Below, piece after piece: positions 46,597 to 55,076 of a DNA stretch of 64,000 nt; position 1 is the stretch's first letter, and every line of letters begins with the position of its first letter. The stretch lies in assembly GCA_020635905.1 (NCBI GenBank), contig JACJYV010000001.1, forward strand, positions 806,001-870,000, written 5' to 3'. The notes beneath the pieces are model-generated. The model did no database searches. It was not told the DNA's origin and saw only the letters and a program-made list of their open reading frames with translations. This DNA comes from Bacteroidia bacterium (GTDB taxonomy: Bacteria; Bacteroidota; Bacteroidia; J057; JADKCL01). A program made the translations under genes and the position numbers.

Positions 46597-48333
46597 TTAG
46601 CCAAACACATGCCGTTTGAGCGCCCGACCAATAAACCTGACCTTTTCGTTGAAAGGAAAGCGATTCAGGTTGGTTTTGATCACTCCTTTGGTGAGAAAGG
46701 TCTTTTTGGAGTAATCAATGTTCACGTCTATGATCACGGGGCGACCCGTTTTGGAAACCTCCATGGCCTCCTGAATTGCTTTTTCAATCTCATGGTCATT
46801 TTGCATGTCCACGAAGTGGGCGCCTGTGGCCATGGCCACGCCTTCCACATTCAGCTGCCCGATCACGGTACAGGTCTTGCGATTCAATGGCACTGCCTGA
46901 AACTGGGAAATTTGTCCCAATTCGCCATCGTGAAACACAAAAACCATGACCCCCACCTTATTAGCTGAAGCGGTAACCAGTTCCATGCAGGTCATCATAA
47001 AGGCCCCGTCGCCCACAATGGTGGCCACCACTTTGTCAGGATTGGAGATTTTCACCCCAATCGAAGACGGCACTGCATAGCCCATGCAGTTGAAATCCGT
47101 GGGTGAAATCATGCGGCGCGGGCCTCTCACCTGGTATAATTCAGCGGTCAGAAAGGTATGCTTTCCATCGTCCACCACGGCAAAAGCATCGTCGGGCAGC
47201 AATTTGCGCAAAGCCTGGAAAAAATGGCCTGGAGAGACCTTGTCGGCCAGCTTTTTGCCGGTCCATTCCTCGTAATATTTGGCTTTGTCGGCCTGGATTT
47301 TCTGACCCAAAACGGCTTTGTCGCGGGGCGATTTCCAGTTTCTGGAAGCCAGTTCGGCATTCAGGGCCTGCAGCACCACTTTGGCATCTCCATGTAGCGC
47401 AACTTTGGCGGGATAATTTTTATGAAATACCTCTGGATTGATGTCAATGTGAATGAGATTTTCAGGCACAGCAGCCCCAAACGAGCCCGTAGCCAGTTCT
47501 GCAAAACGGGCGCCCACGGCCAGCACGCAATCGCAATTGGCAAAAGCCTTTTGCGAGGCGGGCACAGAAGCTGGCCCCGTCCCCACCCCCGTATGCAGGG
47601 GATGATTGCCGGGAAAGGAACTGATTCCCTGAAATGTGGTGGCCACAGGCGACACCAGTGCCTCAGCCAGTTTGATGGATTCCTCTGAAGCATCCACCCC
47701 ACCCCATCCAATATACATGCCCGGATTCTGAGCCTGGGTCAGCAGGTCAACTGCTTTTTTGATGCCAGCCTGGTCCAGCGGAAAACTCTGCCCCTTGGGG
47801 CGATAGGGTGTCAATTCGGGAATTTCTCCCTGAAAAAGCTGCAATTCGACGGGAATTTCCACGAAAACAGGACCAGGTTCGCCCGAAATAGCCGTTTCAT
47901 AGGCTTCATAAATAGTAGGAATCACCTGACCGTGCCGTTCAATCAGAAAGTATTTTTTGATGATCCCATCCAGAATTTTTCCCTGGTCAATCTGGTGCAA
48001 CTGGTAGGATTTTCCTGAGTCGCGGCGGGTGCCGCCTGAGATCACCAGCAGGGGAATTCCGTCCAGATAGGCCTCCCCAATGCCGCTCATGGCATGGGTC
48101 AGGCCAGCCGCTGGCACAATCACCAGACAGCCAATGCTGCCCGAAGTGCGCGAAACCCCGTCTCCCATAAAAGCCGCGCCCCCTTCGTGGGTGACCAATA
48201 TGGGTTCGATCTGTTCAGAAATATTCAATTCATCGTAAAGTTCAGTGTTATGTACCCCGGGAATACCAAAAGTGTACTTCACCCCTATTTGCTCAAGGGC
48301 ATAAACTGCGAGTTTTGCGCCGGTTTTCTTCAT
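46597..48333 (-). CDS. Acetolactate-synthase-like ThDP-dependent enzyme
   Basis: 578 residues with the full three-domain ThDP layout. The N-terminal PYR domain carries the catalytic Glu50 (THEGGAAFMGDG), followed by a central domain and a C-terminal ThDP motif starting GDGAFMMTCMELVTASA. The usual NN ending of that motif is replaced by FHDGELGQI. The family includes acetolactate synthase, glyoxylate carboligase and sulfoacetaldehyde acetyltransferase; the exact reaction is not readable. No ilvN or other branched-chain genes adjoin, so a biosynthetic IlvB role is doubtful. Its neighbour makes acetaldehyde, so a role in using a C2 aldehyde or 2-keto acid is possible but unproven. Confidence 0.75.
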   Translation of the reverse strand: MKKTGAKLAVYALEQIGVKYTFGIPGVHNTELYDELNISEQIEPILVTHEGGAAFMGDGVSRTSGSIGCLVIVPAAGLTHAMSGIGEAYLDGIPLLVISGGTRRDSGKSYQLHQIDQGKILDGIIKKYFLIERHGQVIPTIYEAYETAISGEPGPVFVEIPVELQLFQGEIPELTPYRPKGQSFPLDQAGIKKAVDLLTQAQNPGMYIGWGGVDASEESIKLAEALVSPVATTFQGISSFPGNHPLHTGVGTGPASVPASQKAFANCDCVLAVGARFAELATGSFGAAVPENLIHIDINPEVFHKNYPAKVALHGDAKVVLQALNAELASRNWKSPRDKAVLGQKIQADKAKYYEEWTGKKLADKVSPGHFFQALRKLLPDDAFAVVDDGKHTFLTAELYQVRGPRRMISPTDFNCMGYAVPSSIGVKISNPDKVVATIVGDGAFMMTCMELVTASANKVGVMVFVFHDGELGQISQFQAVPLNRKTCTVIGQLNVEGVAMATGAHFVDMQNDHEIEKAIQEAMEVSKTGRPVIIDVNIDYSKKTFLTKGVIKTNLNRFPFNEKVRFIGRALKRHVFG

Positions 48334-48341
48334 TTTCAGTT

Positions 48342-48349
48342 CAAAATTA
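48342..48349 (-). promoter_or_regulatory. Putative -7 box for the ThDP enzyme gene
   Basis: TAATTTTG on the minus strand, 8 bp upstream of the ATG at 48333. Confidence 0.35.
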
Positions 48350-48444
48350 TGCTACAAATTAAGGAAATTGTTGCAATCATCCCGACCAAATTACACCCGG
48401 ATGCAACCATTCCCCATGCAGGGGCATCTAACCAAAAAAAGTCC

Positions 48445-49143
48445 ATGAAACAGATCACATTTCCCTGCCTTCTTCTGCTTTTACTCAGTCTTTTTCCCGT
48501 CGCAATTCGGGCCCAGGCCATCCAGAATGCAGTCATTTTCCCAGCTTCACACACGGTCGGCGATTCCGTATTTCTGGATGTGGAAGCCATGCTGACCAGT
48601 TCAGATTGCTGGGTGGAAGGAAAATCTTTGACTATAACGGCAAATCAGGTTAATCTGATCGCCTGCTATAATTCGGGTTTACTGACCGCAATTTGTAATC
48701 GCAGGGATACTTTTTTCCTGGGAAATTCATTCAGCGCGGGCAATTATAACCTGCGGTTCATTGCCAGGGCGGGTTTTGACCCGGGCGATTCCCTTTGCAC
48801 CCAGTCGGGCAGCGCATTTGATACAATTGACCTGGCCTTCACCGTGGATGTTGCCAACTCTCTTTCCCACGACCTGAAAACCCCACGGTTTCAGATTTTC
48901 CCTTCTATGATTACAGGCAACGCATTTTTGAAGTCAAATGGAAGTACAGGTGGTAAAATTCAATTGGAATGGCGCAACCTGAATGGGCAATTGGTCAAAA
49001 AAATGAGCTTGAATTCTTTGCAAGGCCAAAAATCCATTCCCCTTGAACTCGCCAACCTGAAACCTGGGATTTATCTGGTAAATATCCTTCCTGAGGGAAA
49101 ACCTGGCCTGGTCCAAAAAATTGTGATCATGGGCGAAAGATAA
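48445..49143 (+). CDS. Small T9SS-secreted protein
   Basis: 232 residues from ATG 48445, which gives a signal peptide (ITFPCLLLLLLSLFPVAIRAQ); the frame is open much further upstream, but there it is only the reverse of the ThDP gene. The mature domain (about 25-145) is a beta-rich fold with several Cys (SDCWVEG, LIACYN, AICNRRD, LCTQSG) and no recognised family. The last 80 residues resemble a T9SS type A sorting domain, with IFPSM in place of the usual FPNP (GKIQLEWRNLNGQLV, LKPGIYLVNIL, QKIVIMGER). The CHAT gene follows 123 bp downstream. Confidence 0.7.
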   Translation: MKQITFPCLLLLLLSLFPVAIRAQAIQNAVIFPASHTVGDSVFLDVEAMLTSSDCWVEGKSLTITANQVNLIACYNSGLLTAICNRRDTFFLGNSFSAGNYNLRFIARAGFDPGDSLCTQSGSAFDTIDLAFTVDVANSLSHDLKTPRFQIFPSMITGNAFLKSNGSTGGKIQLEWRNLNGQLVKKMSLNSLQGQKSIPLELANLKPGIYLVNILPEGKPGLVQKIVIMGER

Positions 49144-49173
49144 TTCCCGGGTAAAAAATCAATAGAATTATTC

Positions 49174-49205
49174 TTGAAGCAAATGATCCAAGAGGAGTAT
49201 ATTTG
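49174..49205 (+). promoter_or_regulatory. Putative promoter of the CHAT gene
   Basis: TTG at 49174-49176, then 21 bp, then TATATTTG at 49198-49205, matching the Bacteroidota -33/-7 arrangement. The ATG lies 61 bp downstream. Confidence 0.5.
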
Positions 49206-49266
49206 CAGTGGATCAGCCAGAAAATGAAGCTCATATCTGGAAAAATTTCCTGATCTGGCCAAATTG

Positions 49267-52200
49267 ATGTCCCGGGTAATTCGCCAACATAGTTTTCCTT
49301 TTCCCCGTCTGTCCAAATTTATCGCCGGGCTGCTTGTCCTGCTGGTTTTATCGCCAGGTCAATTGGTTTTTGGGCAAAGAAAAGGCGGGCTGGTTGACGG
49401 GGATTCTCTGCTGAAACTGGCCCTGATTCTGGAAAAAGCGGGCAAAGTGGAGAAATCCGCGCAAAAAATGCTGGCCGCAGAGCGATATTTTCAGGAAAAC
49501 AAAGATTGCCGCGGCTTGCTGGCCATTGCCAATCATAAGGCTTTGCTTCTTTTGGAAAAGAACGCTGTGCTTGGGGCCGAAGCCCTCCTTGAGGCTTCCC
49601 GCGACAGCCTTTTCCCCTGCCTTGAACCCGACGAGCCCGAAGTGGCTTTCACCTACCTGTATCTGGGCCGTTCCAATGCCCTGCGCGACAACTGGCTGGA
49701 AGCAGAGGAATATTTCGAAAATGCTGCTTCCACGGCTCGCAGGCTCAGGATGGACTCCGTTTTTGTGGCAGTTTGTTTGGCAGAATTGATGGAATCGAAG
49801 TTTCAACTGGGCAATTTTCCCCTCCTTTTTGCCCTTGGAGACAGCAGTGTGCAGGTTTTGAACCGTCAGGCTCAACGCTCGGCCTCTGAATCGCTGAGTC
49901 TGTCGTCACTTAATCAGACCCTCGCCCGGGCCAGTACACGCCTGGGCGATCACCTTTCGGCTGAAAAATACCTTGAGGCGGCCCTGAGTGAACTCCAGGC
50001 CTACCCGCAGGAATTTCAGCCCGAACGGGCCCGCATTTGCCTGGATTTGGCGGAATGTAAATCCAGTTTGGGCAATTTTGAGGAGGAATTGCAGTATGAC
50101 CTGGCCGCTTTGAAAATCAGGTTGAATTTGTTTGGGGAAAATAGTGAAGAAGTGGCGCAATGCCGTCAAAAGATCGGGCAGGCCCTTGCACATTTGGGTC
50201 GCAATCAGGAAGGAATTGCTTCTGCGGGACTGGCTCTCAACATTTTGGAAAAAACCAAAGGCCGCGAAAATCCATCCACAGGACTTTGTCAGTTGCAGCT
50301 TGCTCAAATGTATGGGGCAGACGGAAATCTGGCCCGCCAGGGAAAGCTGGCACGGGCTGCTGCCCGGAATATGCATCGAAATTTTGGGGCTATTCATGCC
50401 CAAACCAGTCGGGCCTGGCTCAATCTTGCCGCCTATTATGCCCAGGCAGACAGCCTGGTGCTGGCCCTGGCGGCCTGTCAGCACAGTATCATGGCCCTGA
50501 CCGATACCTTTTATCTGGCCGATCCCGCCGAAAATCCTGTCCTGAAAGGCATTACTTCCTGGCCGGACCTGCTTTCTTCCCTGACCCTGAAAGGGCAGCT
50601 TTTGCAGGAATTGGGCCGCAAAAAGCGACAGAATCAGCTGTTTCAGGCTGCCTGGACGACCTGGCAGGTCGCTTTTCAGGTGATTGATTCGATCAGAATC
50701 CATGATCCCGGGTTTTCTGAAGGCGGGAAATATGACCTTTATGCGGCGGCCACGCCGCTAATGGAGTCCTCGCTCAGCCTTTTAGGCAGCGAATTTGAAC
50801 GCATGCGGGATCCCAATTATCTGAGGGATGCCTTCAGGGTATGCGAATACGCCAAAGCTTTACAGCAGGGCGCTGCCCTGGAGGACATCCGCGCCCGTAT
50901 CAACGGGGGCGTCCCTGATTCTCTCCTTGCCCGCGAAAGCCAGTTGCGGTCCCTGCTGGCACTGGCCAGGCAACAGTTGGAAGAAACACCCCTGCAAAAG
51001 GAGTTTTTTCGCGAGGTATGGGAGAAAAAAGCCGCTGAATGGGCCAAAGAAAGGAAGATTTTGCTGCTAAAAATCAATCGGGAATTTCCTGAATACTTTC
51101 AGGTCAGGTTTGGGCGTCCTTCCACTTCGCTGCAACAGGTGCGCAAATCCTGGGCCATGGAAAGTCCGGGAGCGCTGCTGATCGAGTATTTTTGGGGCGA
51201 AAAGAGGGGATTTGCGCTGGGAATCACCTCGGAAAAACTGGTTTTTCATTCATTTCCTCTGGATGATAAATTCAAAAACGAACTGCTCACCTACCGTCAG
51301 GCCGTTTCCTTTAACCCCTACGGAACGGTGGAAATCAGCCCTGAGGAACAACAGGAACTTTACGCAGCTTATAAATCCAGATCAGGAAATTACCTTTTCC
51401 AGACCCTGATCCAACCCGTTTTGAATCAGTTTGGTAAAAAGGAAATCCGCCGGCTTTACCTCATTCCTGACGGCGACCTGACCCTGATTCCCTTTGAAGC
51501 CCTTTTGACTGAAAATTCTGACCCCAATAATCCTGAAAGCTGGAATTTGGCCTACCTGGTAAGAGAATATCCCATCAGTTATCAGTTTTCGGGCTGGCAA
51601 ATGGTGAATTGTTTTCCCGATGAAAAGTCCAATCCAAAATTCTCCTACGATTGGGTGGCTTTGGGCAACCGTTATGCTCCCCGCCCCGAGGATGGTTCGC
51701 CACAAACCCGTTTGCCCGACCCGGCGGGTATTTTCAAGGACATGGAGGGTTATTTTGAGGAAAAAACCGTCTCTGTACCCATTGCCTGGAAGGACCAGTA
51801 TCTGCGTTTCCAAAATGAGGCCAAAGTACTGTTTCTTTACGCCAATGGCGTTTCTGACCGCCAGGATGCTGCAGATTATTTCCTTTACTGGGGCAAAGGA
51901 GGTTTCCCCCAACCCGACAGCACGCTTTCTACTTTTGAATTGTATAACAGAAAAAATGTGGCCGGGCTGGTCATTCTGGCCAGTTGTGAGCCAGAAGCAG
52001 GCTTTTCACGGCCGCTTTGCGGCGGCTGGAATATGAGCCGGGCTTTTCAGTTTGGGGGTGCCCAAACCGTGATGTTCTCCCATTGGGAAGTCGATCCCAA
52101 TAACTTTGAACCCCTGCTGGAACCTTATTTCACCACGGTTTTGTCCGGAAAATCAAAGGATGTTTCGCTTTGGAATGCCCGCAATAAATATCTGAATAAT

Positions 52201-52365
52201 TCCAATTTTCATGGAAAAAGCCTCCATCCCTATTTCTGGGCCTCTTTTATTTCATATGGAAATACCCAACCGCTTGACTCCCGTAGTTTATCCTTTTGGC
52301 AAATTATCCTGATCATCGCCGGAATTTTGGTGGGAATCAGAATTTTTAGTCGAATGGGGCGTTAA
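49267..52365 (+). CDS. TPR-CHAT membrane protein with degenerate catalytic His
   Basis: 1032 residues from ATG 49267. An N-terminal signal or anchor (FIAGLLVLLVLSPGQLVF) is followed by helical TPR-like repeats over about residues 40-470 and a C-terminal CHAT domain at about 690-1005. A final transmembrane helix (FWQIILIIAGILVGIRIF) and a short basic tail end the protein, so the bulk is probably periplasmic. CHAT domains are caspase-like proteases whose His lies in a THG motif and whose Cys lies in LSACET. Here the first motif reads LYANG with Asn860, while the second, LASCEP, keeps Cys907. The protein may therefore be a non-proteolytic scaffold. No defence partner genes surround it. Confidence 0.8.
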   Translation: MSRVIRQHSFPFPRLSKFIAGLLVLLVLSPGQLVFGQRKGGLVDGDSLLKLALILEKAGKVEKSAQKMLAAERYFQENKDCRGLLAIANHKALLLLEKNAVLGAEALLEASRDSLFPCLEPDEPEVAFTYLYLGRSNALRDNWLEAEEYFENAASTARRLRMDSVFVAVCLAELMESKFQLGNFPLLFALGDSSVQVLNRQAQRSASESLSLSSLNQTLARASTRLGDHLSAEKYLEAALSELQAYPQEFQPERARICLDLAECKSSLGNFEEELQYDLAALKIRLNLFGENSEEVAQCRQKIGQALAHLGRNQEGIASAGLALNILEKTKGRENPSTGLCQLQLAQMYGADGNLARQGKLARAAARNMHRNFGAIHAQTSRAWLNLAAYYAQADSLVLALAACQHSIMALTDTFYLADPAENPVLKGITSWPDLLSSLTLKGQLLQELGRKKRQNQLFQAAWTTWQVAFQVIDSIRIHDPGFSEGGKYDLYAAATPLMESSLSLLGSEFERMRDPNYLRDAFRVCEYAKALQQGAALEDIRARINGGVPDSLLARESQLRSLLALARQQLEETPLQKEFFREVWEKKAAEWAKERKILLLKINREFPEYFQVRFGRPSTSLQQVRKSWAMESPGALLIEYFWGEKRGFALGITSEKLVFHSFPLDDKFKNELLTYRQAVSFNPYGTVEISPEEQQELYAAYKSRSGNYLFQTLIQPVLNQFGKKEIRRLYLIPDGDLTLIPFEALLTENSDPNNPESWNLAYLVREYPISYQFSGWQMVNCFPDEKSNPKFSYDWVALGNRYAPRPEDGSPQTRLPDPAGIFKDMEGYFEEKTVSVPIAWKDQYLRFQNEAKVLFLYANGVSDRQDAADYFLYWGKGGFPQPDSTLSTFELYNRKNVAGLVILASCEPEAGFSRPLCGGWNMSRAFQFGGAQTVMFSHWEVDPNNFEPLLEPYFTTVLSGKSKDVSLWNARNKYLNNSNFHGKSLHPYFWASFISYGNTQPLDSRSLSFWQIILIIAGILVGIRIFSRMGR

Positions 52366-52373
52366 GTCAAATT

Positions 52374-54008
52374 TTACAGCTTTTTTCCGCTGATGGCTTT
52401 GGCCGCAATTCTTCCTGTGAATACGCACCCCCCGAGAAAGGTGCCCTCTAGGGAGCGTAAGCCGTGCATTCCTCCCCCACCAAAGCCGGCGGCTTCGCCC
52501 ACAGCATACAATCCGGGGATGGTTTCCGGCTTGGGATTCGATCCGGGACGGGTCAAAACCCGGCATTCCAGATCGGTCTGAATGCCCCCCAGACTTTTGC
52601 GGGAAAGGATAAATTCGCGCACCGCGATCAATGGCAGGGCAGACTTGTCCTCTATTTTGGCATATTTGGAAACCCGCAATTTATCGCCCGTATATTGTCT
52701 CAGCTGGCTGATGCGGCGCAATTGTTCGTCGTTGTGGTACTTTTTGCCGCGGCCCAGCATTTCGTCGTAATGGCGGATTGAGTCGCGCAAAAGGTCCTTT
52801 TGCACATGTCCCTCGCCCGTCAGGGCATTCATTTTGTCGGCCAGCTCGTCAATGGAATTCGCCACCACAAAATCCTTACAATTTTTCAACAGGTGATCCA
52901 CCAGGTTTTTATTGCCAAACAGTACAGTTTTCAGCACTTTCAGGTAATCTTTGTCGCGGAATCCATCGTTGAATTCCGAACCTGAAACCGCCATTTCCTT
53001 GACCGCTATTTTACGATTATACACCTGCCAGGAATATTTGACCGGCTCCTGACAAATCCTTTCCACCAGGTAACGGGTATCAAAGGCAGACACAAGGGGA
53101 ATGGGTCCCATGCGCTGTCCCTGGTAATTGAGCCACAATCCAGACTTGACGGGCACCAGGCTGAGGCCATGATTTTCGAATTTGGGATTGGGATGATGCA
53201 CCCCGGCTGCATAATGCCAGGCCTTGTCGAGGTGGGTAAGATTGCCGTTCAGGCGTTCCACTTCGAGGTGAAGCGCCCCGTCAGCCACGGGATGTGAGCC
53301 ATTGAGAATGGTTTCGGGCGGCTCTCCCCAGGGCTTGTACCAGTGTTTTTTCACCATTTCAATATTGCCTGTGATTCCCCCTGCAGCCACCACCACATTC
53401 TCTGCATACACTTCAAAAGTCTCACCATTTGCCTCCTTCACTCCTCTCACTCCTTCGGCACCATTACTTCCCGTGATGATTTCTTCCACTTTAAAACCAA
53501 ATTCCAGCCGCAGGTTATCCCGTTTGGGATGATTTTGCAGGCGGGCAATCAGGGTATCAGTCAGGCCCTGGCCTGTGCCCCAGGCCATGTGAAAACGGGG
53601 CACGGAGTTGCCGGGCTGGTGCAGGCCACGTTCCACCCAATGCACCACGGGAAAAAAGCTAACTCCCTGAGTCAGCAGCCAGCGGTAAACTTCGTCTGTG
53701 CATTGGTGCACGTATTGTTCTGCCCATTTGCGGGGCCAGTGATCCCCTTCGCCAAACTCGGCAAAAGAATTCCAGTCGCGCAGGGCCAGATCCACACTGT
53801 CGCGGATGCCCCTTTTCTTCTGATGGTCAGAATTCACAAAAAACATCCCTCCAAATGACCAGCGGGCCAATCCGCCCAGCTTTTCAGGAATATCGCGGTC
53901 GATGAGCGCCACTTTTTTCCCCGTATTCAGCAATTCCAGAGCCGTCACAATCCCGGCCAGGCCCGCTCCAATCACCACGGCATCCACCTTTTCGTACTTT
54001 TCTGCCAT
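52374..54008 (-). CDS. FAD-binding dehydrogenase (KstD/flavocytochrome-like)
   Basis: 544 residues from ATG 54008. The N-terminal Rossmann FAD motif is VIGAGLAGIVTALEL. GGLARWSFGGMFFVN and the C-terminal AVGEAAGFGGGGMHGLRSLEGTFLGGC match the FAD_binding_2 family (COG3573), which includes ketosteroid dehydrogenases and fumarate reductase-like enzymes. The substrate is unknown. There is no signal peptide. It is convergent with the CHAT gene (8 bp between stops). Confidence 0.8.
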   Translation of the reverse strand: MAEKYEKVDAVVIGAGLAGIVTALELLNTGKKVALIDRDIPEKLGGLARWSFGGMFFVNSDHQKKRGIRDSVDLALRDWNSFAEFGEGDHWPRKWAEQYVHQCTDEVYRWLLTQGVSFFPVVHWVERGLHQPGNSVPRFHMAWGTGQGLTDTLIARLQNHPKRDNLRLEFGFKVEEIITGSNGAEGVRGVKEANGETFEVYAENVVVAAGGITGNIEMVKKHWYKPWGEPPETILNGSHPVADGALHLEVERLNGNLTHLDKAWHYAAGVHHPNPKFENHGLSLVPVKSGLWLNYQGQRMGPIPLVSAFDTRYLVERICQEPVKYSWQVYNRKIAVKEMAVSGSEFNDGFRDKDYLKVLKTVLFGNKNLVDHLLKNCKDFVVANSIDELADKMNALTGEGHVQKDLLRDSIRHYDEMLGRGKKYHNDEQLRRISQLRQYTGDKLRVSKYAKIEDKSALPLIAVREFILSRKSLGGIQTDLECRVLTRPGSNPKPETIPGLYAVGEAAGFGGGGMHGLRSLEGTFLGGCVFTGRIAAKAISGKKL

Positions 54009-54159
54009 CAATTCTCCATTTTTTTCGTTATACTAAGGAAGTTTACTAAAAATAACTGGTTTTCGCTTGATTTCAAGGCAATTCCCCTCTCATTTCCTTC
54101 TGCAGACGTTCACTGGTTATTTACATTAATCATTTTATTCAACTGAATCTATTTCATAC

Positions 54160-55020
54160 ATGGCTACAGTACAAATCGATCAACGGGTTGCAATCCTGAT
54201 TGACGGCAATAATATTGAACGCAGTATCCACTCGATGTTGGGTACGGAAAACAGCATGCTCAATTTCGACGTTCTGATCCCCAGAATCCTGGACAACCGC
54301 GGCCTGAGCCGCCTGATTTATTTCAGGGAAGGGGTGGGGATTTCGACCAAACTGGCCGAACGGCTGCACCAGCATTACCACGGTTCCGTGGTGCCTTGTC
54401 ACAAATCAGCGGATATCCCGCTCTCGATCAAAGCGACCCAGGTCGCTTCCAAGGTGGACACCATTATCATCCTTTCTGGCGACTCGGATTATGTGGAACT
54501 GGTCAGGCACCTCAAGGGTGAAGGAGTGCGGGTGGAAATCGCCGCAGTGGAGGCCACCACGGCCAAAATACTGCGGGATGAGGCGGATTATTTCTTTACC
54601 ATAACCCGGGAGGATTGCTATCTGGCCGGGAATCCCGGCCAAAAAGGAAGGCAATTGCCGGTCAAATCCAATGCCCCCCAGGCTGATTCAAAAGCGGGTT
54701 CGCCCCAGGCCAAAGCCCTCCCGATTGCATTCGGGCCGCAAAGGCCAAAAACCAGCCCTGAAACCCAGGAGCCTCCGCGCAAGGAGGCAAAACCCGCCAA
54801 CAAAACGGCAGGCAAAAGCCGAAAAAGTCCGGCCCAGTCGAGGGAAAAGGGAAACCAGCAGGAGCTGTCAAATACTTCTGCCAAGGGACCTCAAAATGCC
54901 CCGCCCAACCAGAAAACGGCAGCCTCCAATTCTAAGCCCGCAGATTCGCCCACCAAGGCCAGGTCAAACCCACGCAGGAAAAAAGCACCTGCTAAGCCAG
55001 CTCCTGATTCCGGGAAATAA
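54160..55020 (+). CDS. NYN (LabA/PIN-like) domain protein with basic tail
   Basis: 286 residues. Residues 8-165 form a NYN domain, a PIN-like ribonuclease fold, with the acidic pocket residues Asp15 (IDGNN), Asp85 (KSADIPLS), Asp108 and Asp110 (SGDSDYVELV). Such proteins are proposed metal-dependent RNases. The remaining 120 residues are a low-complexity Lys/Pro/Ser/Ala tail (KEAKPANKTAGKSRK), likely disordered and nucleic-acid binding. It is a single gene with its own terminator. Confidence 0.85.
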   Translation: MATVQIDQRVAILIDGNNIERSIHSMLGTENSMLNFDVLIPRILDNRGLSRLIYFREGVGISTKLAERLHQHYHGSVVPCHKSADIPLSIKATQVASKVDTIIILSGDSDYVELVRHLKGEGVRVEIAAVEATTAKILRDEADYFFTITREDCYLAGNPGQKGRQLPVKSNAPQADSKAGSPQAKALPIAFGPQRPKTSPETQEPPRKEAKPANKTAGKSRKSPAQSREKGNQQELSNTSAKGPQNAPPNQKTAASNSKPADSPTKARSNPRRKKAPAKPAPDSGK

Positions 55021-55027
55021 TAGGTGC

Positions 55028-55067
55028 AAAAAAAAGAGGCTGACTTTTGGGACAGCCTCTTTTTTTA
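55028..55067. terminator. Bidirectional intrinsic terminator
   Basis: Stem AGAGGCTG/CAGCCTCT with a 10-base loop, preceded by a run of A and followed by a run of T, placed between two convergent genes (stops at 55020 and 55077). Confidence 0.9.
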
Positions 55068-55076
55068 TTCAATATC

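Noticed and set aside
48094..48444. Upstream extension of the small T9SS protein
   Set aside because: The extra codons lie over the 5' end of the ThDP gene on the other strand; ATG 48445 gives a proper signal peptide.
49267..55020. Defence island built on the CHAT and NYN proteins
   Set aside because: The CHAT protein has a signal sequence and lacks the His, the NYN gene is a separate unit with its own terminator, and a metabolic FAD enzyme lies between them.
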